A stretch of 64,000 bases of DNA from Burkholderia latens. Its GTDB lineage: Bacteria > Pseudomonadota > Gammaproteobacteria > Burkholderiales > Burkholderiaceae. The notes beneath the pieces are model-generated. The model made no database searches. It was not told the DNA's origin and saw only the letters and a program-made list of their open reading frames with translations. The stretch is from positions 124,001-188,000 of the forward strand of contig NZ_CP013435.1 of assembly GCF_001718795.1 (NCBI RefSeq), read 5' to 3'. The position numbers were made by a program, and so were the translations under genes. Each line of letters begins with the position of its first letter. Positions within the stretch are counted from its first letter, which is position 1. Positions 30,951-40,886 of the stretch are shown here, piece by piece.

Positions 30951-32030
30951 TTACCGGGTTGTCTGCGCCAGGGTGGCGAATACGGCTTCGTCGGGGGCCT
31001 GCGTGATCACCGTATCGCCGAATCGCTTCAGCAGGATGAACTTGATCGCGCCGGCCTCCGCCTTCTTGTCGACGCGCATCAGATCCATGTAGCGCGCATC
31101 GCCGAGTGCGGGGCCGCGGACCGGCAGGTGCGCGGCGGCAATCACGGTGTCCAGCCGCTGCCGCGACGCGTCGTCGAGCAGGCCGAGCCGCACCGACAGG
31201 TCGCCGGCCATCACCATCCCGCAGCCGACCGCTTCGCCGTGCAGCCATTCGCCGTAGCCGAGCCCGGCTTCGATCGCATGACCGAACGTATGGCCGAAAT
31301 TCAGGATCGCGCGCAGGCCGCCTTCACGCTCGTCGGCCGCGACTACGCTTGCCTTGATTTCGCACGAGCGCTTCACCGCATGCGCGAGCGCATCAGGCTC
31401 GCGGCGATTGAGCGCGTCGACGTTCGCCTCGATCCAGTCGAAGAATTCCGCATCGGCGATCGCGCCGGTCTTGATGACTTCCGCGACGCCCGCTGCCAGT
31501 TCGCGATCGGGCAGCGTCGTCAGCGCGCCGATATCGGCGATCACCGCTTGCGGCTGGTAGAACGCGCCGATCATGTTCTTGCCGAGCGGATGATTGATGC
31601 CCGTCTTGCCGCCGACCGACGAATCGACCTGCGACAGCAGCGTCGTCGGCACCTGGATGAAAGGTACGCCGCGCATGTAGCACGCGGCGGCAAATCCCGT
31701 CATGTCGCCGACCACGCCGCCGCCGAGCGCGACGAGCGTGGTCTTGCGGTCGGCGCGCTCGGTCAGGAGACCGTCGAAAATCAGGTTCAGCGTTTCCCAG
31801 TTCTTGTAGGCCTCGCCGTCCGGCAACACGACCGTCGACACGCGTTTGCCGAGCGGCGCGAGCGCCGCGCGCAGCGTATCGCCGTAGAGCGGATCGACCG
31901 TCGTGTTCGTGACGATCGTGACCGACGAACCGGTGATGTGAGGGGCGTACAGGTCGGTGCGGCCGATCAGGCCGGCACCAATGTGAATCGGATAGGCGCG
32001 GTCGCCCAGATCGACGTTGACGGTAATCAT
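30951..32030 (-). CDS. aroB: 3-dehydroquinate synthase
   Basis: AroB (359 residues) converts DAHP to 3-dehydroquinate, step two of the shikimate pathway, using NAD and a divalent metal. The NAD/glycine motif [21 protein letters not shown] (core [10 protein letters not shown]), [16 protein letters not shown] and the metal-binding [11 protein letters not shown] are intact. The ATG at 32028-32030 overlaps the aroK stop as ATGA, so successive shikimate enzymes are coupled. Confidence 0.96.
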   Translation of the reverse strand: MITVNVDLGDRAYPIHIGAGLIGRTDLYAPHITGSSVTIVTNTTVDPLYGDTLRAALAPLGKRVSTVVLPDGEAYKNWETLNLIFDGLLTERADRKTTLVALGGGVVGDMTGFAAACYMRGVPFIQVPTTLLSQVDSSVGGKTGINHPLGKNMIGAFYQPQAVIADIGALTTLPDRELAAGVAEVIKTGAIADAEFFDWIEANVDALNRREPDALAHAVKRSCEIKASVVAADEREGGLRAILNFGHTFGHAIEAGLGYGEWLHGEAVGCGMVMAGDLSVRLGLLDDASRQRLDTVIAAAHLPVRGPALGDARYMDLMRVDKKAEAGAIKFILLKRFGDTVITQAPDEAVFATLAQTTR

Positions 32031-32581
32031 GCTTGTAGCGGCTTGGCGATGACGCCTGCGAGTTCGAGTTGCATCAGCACCATGTTGACGAGCCCGTTGA
32101 CCGACGGGCGGCCGGTTTCGATGATGAAGTCCGCGCATTCGCGGTAAAGCGGGTCGCGCACGTCGTAGAGCGCTTCGAGACGCGCCTTCGGATCGTCCGT
32201 TTGCAGCAGCGGGCGGTTCTTGTCCTTGCGGGTGCGCAGCCAGAGATCGTGCGGATTGGCGCGCAGATAGACGACGATTCCGTTGGTTTTCAGGCAATCG
32301 CGGTTTTCGGCACGCAGCACCGCACCGCCGCCCGTCGCCAGAACGATGCTCTCGCGCTGCGTGAGCTCGGCGATCACCTGCGATTCGCGATCGCGAAAGC
32401 CGGCCTCGCCCTCCATTTCGAAAATCACCGGAATGCGCGCACCCGTGCGAGCCTCGATTTCGTGATCGGAGTCGAAGAACGTCCTGTCGAGCCGGCGCGC
32501 GACCGCACGGCCCACGGTGGTCTTACCCGCTCCCATAAGGCCGACGAAAAATACGTTTGCATGTGGGTCCCGCGCTTGCAA
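32027..32581 (-). CDS. aroK: Shikimate kinase
   Basis: AroK (184 residues) phosphorylates shikimate. It has the P-loop [11 protein letters not shown], the shikimate-binding [14 protein letters not shown], the GGG of [13 protein letters not shown] and the lid region RNRPLL-like [11 protein letters not shown]. No ATG lies at the proper N-terminus. The best start is TTG at 32579-32581, with AGAGGAAG just upstream, giving a first residue before [11 protein letters not shown]; the in-frame ATGs further upstream would lie inside the aroK-pilQ gap and pilQ. It overlaps aroB by 4 bp. Confidence 0.93.
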   Translation of the reverse strand: MQARDPHANVFFVGLMGAGKTTVGRAVARRLDRTFFDSDHEIEARTGARIPVIFEMEGEAGFRDRESQVIAELTQRESIVLATGGGAVLRAENRDCLKTNGIVVYLRANPHDLWLRTRKDKNRPLLQTDDPKARLEALYDVRDPLYRECADFIIETGRPSVNGLVNMVLMQLELAGVIAKPLQA

Positions 32582-32621
32582 CGGCTTCCTCTGCTTGAAT
32601 CTTGCTGGTGTGTGGCGCAGC

Positions 32622-34283
32622 TTACTGGCAAAGCGGCTGCCTTGTCGAGCGGGCGCCATCGGCGTCCGGCCCCGTTTTTCCCGCATCCGGGCCGCTTGCG
32701 CCGGCCGTCTCGCAGCGCGCGCCGACGACCGTCGGCGTAATGAAGACAACCAGTTCGCTGCGCTGGTCGCGGCGCGCGCGATGCCGAAAAAGCGCGCCGA
32801 GTACGGGTATTTTGCCCAAGAGCGGCACGCGCGTCACATCGTCCCGGTTCAGTTGCTCGTAGATCCCGCCGATCGCGACCGTCCCGCCGTCTTCGACTTC
32901 CACCCGCGTCTGCACGTGCTTGGTATGAATCGCCGGGCCGGCCGCAGTCGGCTCGCCGATGCTGTCCTTCGTCACGTCGAGGTCGAGCACGACGCGTCCG
33001 TCGGGCGTGATCTGCGGCTCGACCTCGAGCTTCAACGTCGCGCGGCGAAACTGCACGCCGCTGACGCCGTTGCCTACCTTGGCCTGATACGGCAGCTCCG
33101 AGCCCTGCTCGACGATCGCCTTCACGCGGTCGGCCGTTACCACGCGTGGGCGCGAAACGATCTGGCCCCGTCCTTGCGCCTCGAGCGCGCTCAGCTCGAC
33201 GTCGAGCACACGGCTGAGCGGCGCGGCAAACAACGTGAAGCCGGCCGTCGCAGCGTCGAAACCGCCGAGGGGGCGCGCGGCCAGGTCGAGCGCGTTGCGC
33301 GCGTCGGCCGCCAGGGCCGTACCGTCGGCCGGCGCTGCCCGCCCTTGCGCGCGGAGCGCGATGCGCGCGCCGAGGTTGCGGGAGAAGCCCTGTTCGCCCT
33401 CGACGATGCGCGCCTCGATACGCACCTGCCGCGAAGGCCGGTCGATCGCGTCGATCAACTCCGCGATCTGCGCGACACGCGGCCCCAGATCCGTGACGAA
33501 CAGCAGATTCGTGCGCGGATCGGCCGCCGCGGCGCCGCGTTTCGACAGCAGGCGTTGACCCGTCGCGCCGGCCAGCAGCCGCTGCACGTCCTGCGCGCGC
33601 GGGTAATGCAGCGCGAAGGTACGACTTGACAGCGGTTCGAGCTCGGCCGCGCGCGCGTGCGTTTCGAATCGCTCGCGCTCCCGAGCGGCGAGTTCGGCCG
33701 CCGGCGTGACCCAGATCACGTTGCCTCGCCGGGACATCGCGAGGCCGTGCGTGTCGAGCAGCGTATCGAACGCATCGCGCCATCGGACATTGTTCAGACG
33801 CAACGTCACGGTTCCGCGCACCTGCTCGGCGACGATGATGTTGAGCCCGGTGAATCGCGCTAACGCGTCGAATGCGGCCGCGAGCGCGGCCCCTTGCAGG
33901 TTCAGCGAGATCCGCTGCGCGTCGTCCGCATCGCCGGGACGGCGCGATGCGGCGTCGCTCATGCGGGTCGGTGGCGGCAACGGAATCGGCGGCCCTTCCA
34001 GCAGCGGTGCGGACGCCGTTGCACCGGGGCCTGCCTGCAGCGCTGGCCGCATCGCGTCTGCGAAAGGCGTCGAATCGGCCTGCCCCTGCCCCGGCAGCTG
34101 GGCGGGATCGGACGCACCGTCGAGGAGGTCTTGCGGCAATGGAACGCCTTCAGCGCGTACCTGCATCGGCGCGACGGGCCATCCGGCCGCCGGCAAAGGC
34201 GGCAGCGGCGGCAGTGCGGCGTGGGAGGCTGCGACGTGCAACACGATCCAGACCACGGTCGCCCAGCCTCGGTAACGGATCAT
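32622..34283 (-). CDS. pilQ: PilQ-type secretin of type IV pili (compact form)
   Basis: This 553-residue outer-membrane secretin forms the exit channel for type IV pili. After a signal peptide and a Pro-rich linker comes an STN/N0 domain ([20 protein letters not shown]), then N1 ([17 protein letters not shown]) and the C-terminal secretin core ([45 protein letters not shown]). Canonical PilQ is over 700 residues and has peptidoglycan-binding AMIN domains ahead of N0; none is visible. The ATG at 34281-34283 overlaps the upstream gene stop as ATGA. Confidence 0.92.
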   Translation of the reverse strand: MIRYRGWATVVWIVLHVAASHAALPPLPPLPAAGWPVAPMQVRAEGVPLPQDLLDGASDPAQLPGQGQADSTPFADAMRPALQAGPGATASAPLLEGPPIPLPPPTRMSDAASRRPGDADDAQRISLNLQGAALAAAFDALARFTGLNIIVAEQVRGTVTLRLNNVRWRDAFDTLLDTHGLAMSRRGNVIWVTPAAELAARERERFETHARAAELEPLSSRTFALHYPRAQDVQRLLAGATGQRLLSKRGAAAADPRTNLLFVTDLGPRVAQIAELIDAIDRPSRQVRIEARIVEGEQGFSRNLGARIALRAQGRAAPADGTALAADARNALDLAARPLGGFDAATAGFTLFAAPLSRVLDVELSALEAQGRGQIVSRPRVVTADRVKAIVEQGSELPYQAKVGNGVSGVQFRRATLKLEVEPQITPDGRVVLDLDVTKDSIGEPTAAGPAIHTKHVQTRVEVEDGGTVAIGGIYEQLNRDDVTRVPLLGKIPVLGALFRHRARRDQRSELVVFITPTVVGARCETAGASGPDAGKTGPDADGARSTRQPLCQ

Positions 34284-35152
34284 CGGCCTCCTCCATCGTC
34301 CATAACGACCCGGTGCGCGCCGTCGGCCGTCGCGAGCATCACGGCACCGGCATCGACGCGCGTCAAACGGGCCGCCCCGAGCGCTTCGCCCGGCGCGATT
34401 GCCGTGAACGTTCCGTCGCCGGAATCGAACAACGCGAGCGCGGCCCGCGCGCCGTTGATCGTGCCAGCCAGCCGCAGCGCGGGACCATCGGACACCACGG
34501 GCGCACCCGCACCGTCGAACGGATCGCCTGCCGGCGCGCTCGCGAATGCCGGAGCTGCGGCGCCTTCCGCGTCCGAAAGCGCGGGCAGCGTCGGAAATAC
34601 GTCGAGCGTCATGTCGATTCGCGCCTCCAAGGCTTTCCGCTCTATGTGCAATGCCACCGGCACAGCCAGTACCCGGAAACTCGCGAGCCGGTCCATCAAC
34701 CGCCGTGCGGCAGGAAAACCGCCGTCCGCGACGATTCGCATCGTGCGCCGCCCATCGGCCCCCGCGCCATCCACGCTTCGCGGTTCGATCGATGCAATAC
34801 GCAAACCGCTCGCACCGGTCAACGCGGCCACCTCCAGTACCAGGGCCGGCCACGTCGGCACGGACCGCGCATCGGCATCGGACACGGAGGCGTCGCCGGT
34901 GTCGCGCACGTGCACAGCATCCGCGAGCATCCGCTGCGCCGCGGCCGCCCGCGCCTGCGCGGTTGCCAGCAGCACGCGACTGCGCGCGAGCCCGCTCCAG
35001 TCGGCGGCATCCATCAGATGAATGCCGCCCGCCACCGCTGCCGTGAATGCCAGCGCGCAGCCCGCGGCGTGCACGGTAGCCGGCGACACGCGCATCACGC
35101 TGCCACGCGGCCCGGCACCGCCAGACATCAACCGATCGGCGAGCGTCGTCAT
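34280..35152 (-). CDS. PilO-PilP fusion-like type IV pilus alignment protein
   Basis: This is a 290-residue protein. The first half resembles PilO: a single membrane helix near residues 25-45, a helical segment rich in Ala/Arg, then a ferredoxin-like part with ALTGASGLRIASIEPRSV. The second half (from about residue 215) resembles the PilP beta domain, with LRLAGTINGARAALALFDSG, TAIAPGEALG and ATADGAHRVV. Between pilN and pilQ one expects separate pilO and pilP genes; only this frame is present, with 4-bp overlaps on both sides. It would link PilMN to PilQ. The fusion is inferred from pattern and position, not from alignment. Confidence 0.72.
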   Translation of the reverse strand: MTTLADRLMSGGAGPRGSVMRVSPATVHAAGCALAFTAAVAGGIHLMDAADWSGLARSRVLLATAQARAAAAQRMLADAVHVRDTGDASVSDADARSVPTWPALVLEVAALTGASGLRIASIEPRSVDGAGADGRRTMRIVADGGFPAARRLMDRLASFRVLAVPVALHIERKALEARIDMTLDVFPTLPALSDAEGAAAPAFASAPAGDPFDGAGAPVVSDGPALRLAGTINGARAALALFDSGDGTFTAIAPGEALGAARLTRVDAGAVMLATADGAHRVVMDDGGGR

Positions 35153-35784
35153 GCGCTGTCCCCTGCCGCATTCTGCCGAGTCGCCCCGTCATGCCAGCGT
35201 ACCCGCACGGAGAACCGGAATGGCGAGGCCGAACCGGTGACCGGCGCGGTCGAAGCCGGTGCAAGCTCGCCGATATCGAAGCGCCAGCCGTGCCGCTCGG
35301 CAGCGATCCGCGCGAGCCACCGCGCGGCGGCCCGGTAACTCGTGGCGCGCACATCGAGCACGGCGCCGGACGACGTCGCACGCAACGCGTCGAGCCGAAC
35401 AGTGTCGTCGCGCGCGTGCGCCAGCGTTGCCAGCAGCCCGGCGATGCGCCGGTAAGGCGCGGCAAGCGCGGCCGCCTGCGCGTCGCGCTTCGCGACGCCT
35501 GCGGCCGCGCCGGCAGCGCGCCGAGCCACATCGAGCCGCGGCTGCCATTGCCGCAGTTGCGCGTCCACCCGTGTCCGTTCGGCGTCCACGCGCCAACGCC
35601 ACAGGGTCGCCGCGCTCGTCCACAGACCAGCGCAGAGCACGCCCAATACGAACGCTGCGCCGCATTGCATCGCTCGGCGACGCCGTAACGCATGCGCGAG
35701 CCGCTCTCGATAAGGCAGCAGATTGAATCCGCCAAGCACCGGCCCCGCCGTGGCAGTCCGCGCGAATCCCGCGTCGGCCCTCAT
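35149..35784 (-). CDS. pilN: PilN-like type IV pilus assembly protein
   Basis: This 211-residue inner-membrane protein has the PilM-binding N-terminal motif GGFNLLPYRERL, a membrane helix (about residues 43-65), a coiled-coil-prone segment and a small C-terminal periplasmic domain. It joins PilM in the cytoplasm to PilO/PilP. The ATG at 35782-35784 overlaps the pilM stop as ATGA. Confidence 0.87.
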   Translation of the reverse strand: MRADAGFARTATAGPVLGGFNLLPYRERLAHALRRRRAMQCGAAFVLGVLCAGLWTSAATLWRWRVDAERTRVDAQLRQWQPRLDVARRAAGAAAGVAKRDAQAAALAAPYRRIAGLLATLAHARDDTVRLDALRATSSGAVLDVRATSYRAAARWLARIAAERHGWRFDIGELAPASTAPVTGSASPFRFSVRVRWHDGATRQNAAGDSA

Positions 35785-36704
35785 TCCCAGACCCCGCGAA
35801 GCGCCAACCCGATTGCGAGCGCAAATGCCGGACCGCCTGAAGCTTCGGCCGGACCGCCGGGCAACCCGTCCCAACCGTTGCAGTCGAATGGCGCCGCGGC
35901 CACGCCAAGCGCATCGCCGATGTCGGCAACCGACGTGCCGCAGCGCGCGATGCAGCGCTCGTCGCCGGCCACGAGCACGCAGCGCACCGTTCCGAACCCG
36001 GACTGCCGCAACGCATCCGAAAACGCCGCGCGCGCGTCGCCGGACACCGCGAGCACCGGCGCGGCAACCGCGCCGTCGACCCGCCAGCCGTGTACGCCCG
36101 CATCGCCGAACCAGAATGCGGCGTACGGACCGTTTGCGTCATGCTCGAACCGCGCGGCATAGCGCAGCGCGCGCAGCGCGGCGGCCGATTCGCCGTCGAC
36201 GGCCGTCAGGTCGATGCCCGCCTGCGCAGCCACGTCGATCCGACGCTCGAGCAAAGCCTGCGGCGCGACAGCGACCTCAATCTCGGCGGCACCCGGGCCG
36301 TCGTCCTGACGCCAGTCGTACGCGAGACTGTCGGGCGCCAGGCCCGAGATCCGCTCGGCCGCCTGCCGGGCTGCGTCCGCGACGTCATCCCGCCCTGCGA
36401 GATCGAGCGCAGCGGTGCGCATCTCGTCGTCGCGCAGCGCCATCACGCCGCGCGCGTCGCAGCGCACGCCCGCTGCCGACAGCCGCGAGACAGCCGCCGC
36501 CAGTGCGCGCGCAACAGCAGCCCAGCGCGCGTCGTCCGGCCCTCCCGCCAGCCCCACCGGCTCCCGCTCCAGGCCCTCGACACGCACGTCCGCCGCCCGT
36601 CCTCGGCGGCTCAACACGGCCACTCTCACCTCGTGCGCCGCGACGTCGATCCCCGTCGAACGGTGCCTGCCCGGCGCAAATCGCGCCGCCCATCGTCCAG
36701 TCAT
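35781..36704 (-). CDS. pilM: PilM-like actin-fold type IV pilus assembly protein
   Basis: This 307-residue cytoplasmic protein of the PilM (FtsA/actin-like) family has the phosphate-1-like STGIDVAAHEVRVAVL, CVLVAGDERCIA-type strands and the C-terminal FALAIGLALRGVWE that is strongly diagnostic of PilM. It binds the N-terminal NLLPYR motif of PilN. The start ATG at 36704 (MTGRWAARFAPG) has GGGAGG five bases upstream. It is the first gene of the pilM-N-O/P-Q run that continues into aroK-aroB-dgt, and is divergent from mrcA. Confidence 0.88.
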   Translation of the reverse strand: MTGRWAARFAPGRHRSTGIDVAAHEVRVAVLSRRGRAADVRVEGLEREPVGLAGGPDDARWAAVARALAAAVSRLSAAGVRCDARGVMALRDDEMRTAALDLAGRDDVADAARQAAERISGLAPDSLAYDWRQDDGPGAAEIEVAVAPQALLERRIDVAAQAGIDLTAVDGESAAALRALRYAARFEHDANGPYAAFWFGDAGVHGWRVDGAVAAPVLAVSGDARAAFSDALRQSGFGTVRCVLVAGDERCIARCGTSVADIGDALGVAAAPFDCNGWDGLPGGPAEASGGPAFALAIGLALRGVWE

Positions 36705-36899
36705 CCCAGCCTCCCGCGATCGTTGCGGCCCACGCCGCGTTTCCGAGGCCTGATTCTGCAAAGCGAAGCGAGCGCGCGACAGTCGGCCGAACGGCCAGTT
36801 GTCGCGCCGGCCGCCGACGTGGACACTGTGCCGGCGACACCGCGATCCGCTGCGCGCCCGCGCCCGCCCGCGGCGTCAGGACCGGTCATACCGGGCGGC

Positions 36900-36905
36900 T
36901 ATAAT
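36900..36905 (+). promoter_or_regulatory. Possible -10 element for mrcA
   Basis: A perfect TATAAT lies 19 bp before the proposed mrcA ATG. No good -35 hexamer is found at 16-18 bp, so the promoter call is tentative; the leader would be only about 13 bases. Confidence 0.35.
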
Positions 36906-36924
36906 CGCGGGACTGTTTTCCGGT

Positions 36925-39318
36925 ATGCCTATGCAATCCACGTCTCCTACGTCCCCGCCTCCCGCGCCCGAGCCGAAGAAGCGGCCCTGGTGGCTGAAGG
37001 CCCTGATCGGCCTCGCCGCGATGTGCGTGGCCCTCGTCGTGGCCGGCGGCCTCGTGCTCGGCTACGCGCTCGTCGTTGCGTGGCCGAATATGCCGTCGCT
37101 CGACGCGCTGACCGACTATCGTCCGAAGGTGCCGCTGCGCATCTACACGTCCGATCATGTGCTGATCGGCGAATTCGGCGAGGAACGCCGCGACATCGTC
37201 CATTTCAAGGACGTGCCCGACTCGCTGAAGAAGGCGATCCTCGCGATCGAGGATGCGCGCTTCTACGACCACGGCGGCGTCGACCTCACCGGCATCGCCC
37301 GCGCCGGTTTCGTCGCGCTGACGAACGGCCATGCGTCGCAGGGCGCGAGCACGATCACGATGCAGGTCGCGCGCAACTTCTTCCTGTCGAGCGAGAAGAC
37401 CTACACGCGCAAGATCTACGAGATGCTGCTCGCGTACCGGATCGAGCGCGCGCTGACGAAAGATCAGATTCTCGAGGTCTACATGAATCAGATCTATCTC
37501 GGCCAGCGCGCGTACGGTTTCGCGAGCGCCGCGCGGGTCTACTTCGGCAAGGACCTGAAGGACATCACGCTCGCCGAAGCGGCGATGCTCGCGGGGCTGC
37601 CGAAGGCGCCGTCCGCGTATAACCCGGTGGTGAACCCGAAGCGCGCGAAGGTGCGCCAGGAATACATCCTGCAGCGGATGCTCGAGCTGAACTTCATCAC
37701 GCGCGAGCAATACGACGAAGCCGTCGCGCAGCCGCTCGTCGTCAAGGGTGCGGGCCGCGAATTCAGCGTACACGCCGAGTACGTCGCTGAAATGGTCCGA
37801 CAAATGATGTACGCGCAGTACCGCGAGGAAACCTACACACGCGGCTTCAACGTCGTCACGACGATCGACTCCGCCGATCAGCAGGTCGCGTACACCGCGC
37901 TGCGCAAGGGCATCATGGATTACGAGCGCCGCCATGGCTATCGCGGGCCGGAGGGCTTCATCGAGCTGCCGGCCGGCGCCGACGATCGCGAGCAGGCGAT
38001 CGACGACGCCCTGCTCGAGCATCCCGACAACGGCGAGCTGATCGCGGCGGTCGTCACCGCGGCCACGCCGCGCCAGATCACGGTCGCGTTCATCGACGGC
38101 ACCAGCGCGACGATCGAAGGCGACAATCTGCGCTTCGCGTCGAGCGCGCTGTCGGCCAACGCGCAGCCGAACCGTCGGATCCGCCCGGGCGCGATCGTCC
38201 GCGTCGTGAAAAACGACGCGGGCAAATGGTCGATCACGCAATTGCCGCAGGTCGAAGGCGCGTTCATCTCGATCGTCCCGCAGGACGGTGCGATCCGCTC
38301 GCTCGTCGGCGGCTTCGATTACAACAAGAACAAGTTCAACCACGTCACGCAGGCGTGGCGGCAGCCGGGTTCGTCGTTCAAGCCGTTCATCTACTCGGCG
38401 TCGCTCGACAAGGGCCTCGGGCCGGCCACGGTGATCAACGACGGCCCGCTGTATTTCAGCGCCGCGGAAACCGGCGGCCAGCCGTGGGAACCGAAGAACT
38501 ACGGCGGCGGCTTCGAAGGCCCGATGTCGATGCGCACTGCGCTGCAGCGCTCGCGCAACCTCGTGTCGATCCGGATCCTCAACCACATCGGCACGAAGTA
38601 CGCGCAGCAGTACATCACGCGCTTCGGCTTCGACGCCGAGCGCCATCCGGCCTACCTGCCGATGGCGCTCGGCGCCGGCCAGGTCACGCCGCTGCAGATG
38701 GCCGGCGCGTACTCCGTGTTCGCGAACGGCGGTTTCCGCGTGAACCCGTACCTGATCGCCGAAGTGACCGATCCGAACGGCGCGATCGTCGCGCGTGCGC
38801 AGCCGCTCATCGCCGAGCAGAATGCGCCGCGCGCAATCGACGCGCGCAACGCGTACGTGATGAACAGCTTGCTGCAGAGCGTCGCGCAGCGCGGCACGGG
38901 CGCGCGCACCAACGTGCTGAAGCGCACCGACCTCGCGGGCAAGACCGGTACGACGAACGACTCGCACGACGCGTGGTTCGCCGGTTACCAGCACACGCTC
39001 GCGGCGATCGCGTGGATCGGCTACGACAACCCGCGCAGCCTCGGCGATCGCGAAACCGGCGGCGGCCTGTCGCTGCCGGTCTGGATCGACTACATGGGTG
39101 CGGCGTTGAAGGGCGTGCCGGAATTCAAGCCGACGATGCCGGACGACGTCCAGTCGCTCGGCGGCGAACTGTACTTCACCGAGTTCACGCCGGGGCACGG
39201 CTTCGTGTCGACGGTCGGCGTGCCGCAGGCGCCTGCAACCGAGAACGTCGACGAAGCGGTGCCGCATGTCGACGAGCAGGAAAAGCAGGACATCATGAAC
39301 CTGTTCCGCGGCCACTGA
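36925..39318 (+). CDS. mrcA: Penicillin-binding protein 1A (bifunctional glycosyltransferase/transpeptidase)
   Basis: This 797-residue class A PBP polymerises and crosslinks peptidoglycan. After a Pro-rich cytoplasmic tail and one membrane helix (about residues 25-50) comes the glycosyltransferase domain with AIEDARFYDHGGVD, QGASTITMQVARNFFL and the RKIYEMLLAYRIE stretch. The transpeptidase domain has the active-site serine in QPGSSFKPF, then SRN (LQRSRNLVS), and KTGTT (AGKTGTTNDSHDAWF). The PBP1A OB-fold insert lies between the domains. ATG 36925 and ATG 36931 are both possible starts; no clear Shine-Dalgarno precedes either. Confidence 0.95.
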   Translation: MPMQSTSPTSPPPAPEPKKRPWWLKALIGLAAMCVALVVAGGLVLGYALVVAWPNMPSLDALTDYRPKVPLRIYTSDHVLIGEFGEERRDIVHFKDVPDSLKKAILAIEDARFYDHGGVDLTGIARAGFVALTNGHASQGASTITMQVARNFFLSSEKTYTRKIYEMLLAYRIERALTKDQILEVYMNQIYLGQRAYGFASAARVYFGKDLKDITLAEAAMLAGLPKAPSAYNPVVNPKRAKVRQEYILQRMLELNFITREQYDEAVAQPLVVKGAGREFSVHAEYVAEMVRQMMYAQYREETYTRGFNVVTTIDSADQQVAYTALRKGIMDYERRHGYRGPEGFIELPAGADDREQAIDDALLEHPDNGELIAAVVTAATPRQITVAFIDGTSATIEGDNLRFASSALSANAQPNRRIRPGAIVRVVKNDAGKWSITQLPQVEGAFISIVPQDGAIRSLVGGFDYNKNKFNHVTQAWRQPGSSFKPFIYSASLDKGLGPATVINDGPLYFSAAETGGQPWEPKNYGGGFEGPMSMRTALQRSRNLVSIRILNHIGTKYAQQYITRFGFDAERHPAYLPMALGAGQVTPLQMAGAYSVFANGGFRVNPYLIAEVTDPNGAIVARAQPLIAEQNAPRAIDARNAYVMNSLLQSVAQRGTGARTNVLKRTDLAGKTGTTNDSHDAWFAGYQHTLAAIAWIGYDNPRSLGDRETGGGLSLPVWIDYMGAALKGVPEFKPTMPDDVQSLGGELYFTEFTPGHGFVSTVGVPQAPATENVDEAVPHVDEQEKQDIMNLFRGH

Positions 39319-39336
39319 AACAAGCGGCGCGTGCAT

Positions 39337-39366
39337 GAAAAAAGCGCCCCGCGGGGCGCTTTTTCT
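39337..39366. terminator. Bidirectional terminator between mrcA and cyaY
   Basis: AGCGCCCC pairs with GGGGCGCT, flanked by A residues on the left and a T-tract on the right. The stem can stop both mrcA and the convergent cyaY. Confidence 0.88.
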
Positions 39367-39435
39367 TCGTGTTTCGATTCGGCGTATCTGTCGCAGGCGA
39401 CGTATCGGCGCCCGGCGAACCGAGTGTGCGCGCCG

Positions 39436-39777
<342 letters not shown>

Positions 39778-39798
39778 TTAAATTGTTCAGGGACGATC

Positions 39799-40080
39799 AT
39801 GCGAGTCGTTTTCCGGATGAGCGCGATTGTAGCGGCTTTGGCGATTCTTGCCGGTTGCGGTCAACGCGGTCCGCTCTATCTGCCCACCGTGCCTCCGCTG
39901 CCGGCGAAGCCCATTCAGCAGCAGGACACGCCGCCGTCCGACGTTACGCCGACCGGCGAAAATGCGTCGTCCGAGAGCACTCCAGATACTTCCGGCATGC
40001 CGCTCACGCTTTCGCCCGAACTGTCGAGCGATACGACGAAGGCGGCCACGCCCGCATCCTCCCCGGCTGCCGCGCAGTAA
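39799..40080 (+). CDS. lptM: LptM-like lipoprotein (LPS translocon maturation chaperone family)
   Basis: This is a 93-residue lipoprotein. A short signal peptide ends in the lipobox LAGC, and the mature N-terminus CGQRGPLYLP matches the CGxxGPLYxP signature of LptM/YifL, which mimics LPS binding and helps oxidative maturation of LptD in the BAM complex. The remaining 60 residues are Pro/Ser/Thr-rich and probably disordered. In many proteobacteria this gene sits between cyaY and lysA; here the cyaY neighbour is kept and lysA is not. ATG 39817 is an alternative start. Confidence 0.85.
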   Translation: MRVVFRMSAIVAALAILAGCGQRGPLYLPTVPPLPAKPIQQQDTPPSDVTPTGENASSESTPDTSGMPLTLSPELSSDTTKAATPASSPAAAQ

Positions 40081-40118
40081 GCAATCGCGCGCCGCCGCTC
40101 GCGCGGCGCCCATCATGC

Positions 40119-40156
40119 AAAAAGGCGATGACTCCCGGGCATCGCCTTTCATTTTT
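40119..40156. terminator. Bidirectional terminator between lptM and msrQ
   Basis: AAAGGCGATG (40121-40130) pairs perfectly with CATCGCCTTT (40140-40149) around a 9-base loop, with A residues to the left and ATTTTTTC on the right. Confidence 0.85.
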
Positions 40157-40170
40157 TCGTGTCGGCGCAA

Positions 40171-40866
40171 TCATGCGCGGACCCTCCGCCAAGCCAAGCC
40201 AACCAGTCGCCAGCCGAGCAGCACCGCGACGATCACCGCATAAAGCTTCGGCTGCGCGAGATCGTGCTTGCCGGAGCGCATCCACCAGAAATGGAGCACG
40301 CCGAACAGCGCGATCGCATAGATCGCGCGATGCAGCGTCGCCCAGTGACGGCCGAGCCGGCGCACCATCGCACGCGGCGACGTCGCCGCCAGAGGGATCA
40401 GCAACACGAACGCGGCGAAACCGACCGTGATGAACGGGCGCTTGCCGACGTCCTTCAGGATCGCGAGCACGTCAAACCACTTGTCAAACCACAAATACGT
40501 CGTGAAGTGCAGCGTCGCGTAAAAGAACGCGAACAGTCCGATCATCCGGCGAAACCGCAGCAACGCGGACACGCCCGTCGCACGCCGAAGCGGCGTGACG
40601 GCCAGCGTCACGCACAGCATCACCAGCGTCCAGAGACCAGTCGAGCGAGTGATGAATTCGATCGGGTTCGCGCCGAGCCGGTCGGTCAGCGCGAACAGCA
40701 CGAGACGTGCGAGCGGATAAAGGCCGGCCGCGAAGGCGAGCACCTTGGCCGGCCCGAGCCAGCGCGGCGCGGCAGCTCGCTGCGCGCCGCCGGTCCGGGA
40801 TGAGGCGCCGGCGGCGGCCGAGCGCGGACGGCGCGCTCGCTCCGGCGTCAGCGTCGAAGGAGGCAT
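40171..40866 (-). CDS. msrQ: MsrQ, heme-binding membrane subunit of the MsrPQ system
   Basis: MsrQ (231 residues) is a ferric-reductase-like heme b membrane protein that passes quinone electrons to MsrP for repair of oxidised periplasmic proteins. About six membrane helices are visible. Heme-ligand histidines are likely in FFYATLHFTTYLWFD and in RHWATLHRAIYAIALFGVLHFWW. The N-terminal 35 residues are Arg/Ala-rich and cytoplasmic. It lies 20 bp downstream of msrP. Confidence 0.93.
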   Translation of the reverse strand: MPPSTLTPERARRPRSAAAGASSRTGGAQRAAAPRWLGPAKVLAFAAGLYPLARLVLFALTDRLGANPIEFITRSTGLWTLVMLCVTLAVTPLRRATGVSALLRFRRMIGLFAFFYATLHFTTYLWFDKWFDVLAILKDVGKRPFITVGFAAFVLLIPLAATSPRAMVRRLGRHWATLHRAIYAIALFGVLHFWWMRSGKHDLAQPKLYAVIVAVLLGWRLVGLAWRRVRA

Positions 40867-40886
40867 GTCGTTTCTCACCGCGCCTC

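Noticed and set aside
36886..39336. An 816-codon minus-strand frame opposite mrcA
   Set aside because: It is antisense to a complete PBP1A with all catalytic motifs, and its translation is low-complexity Arg/Asp/Val.
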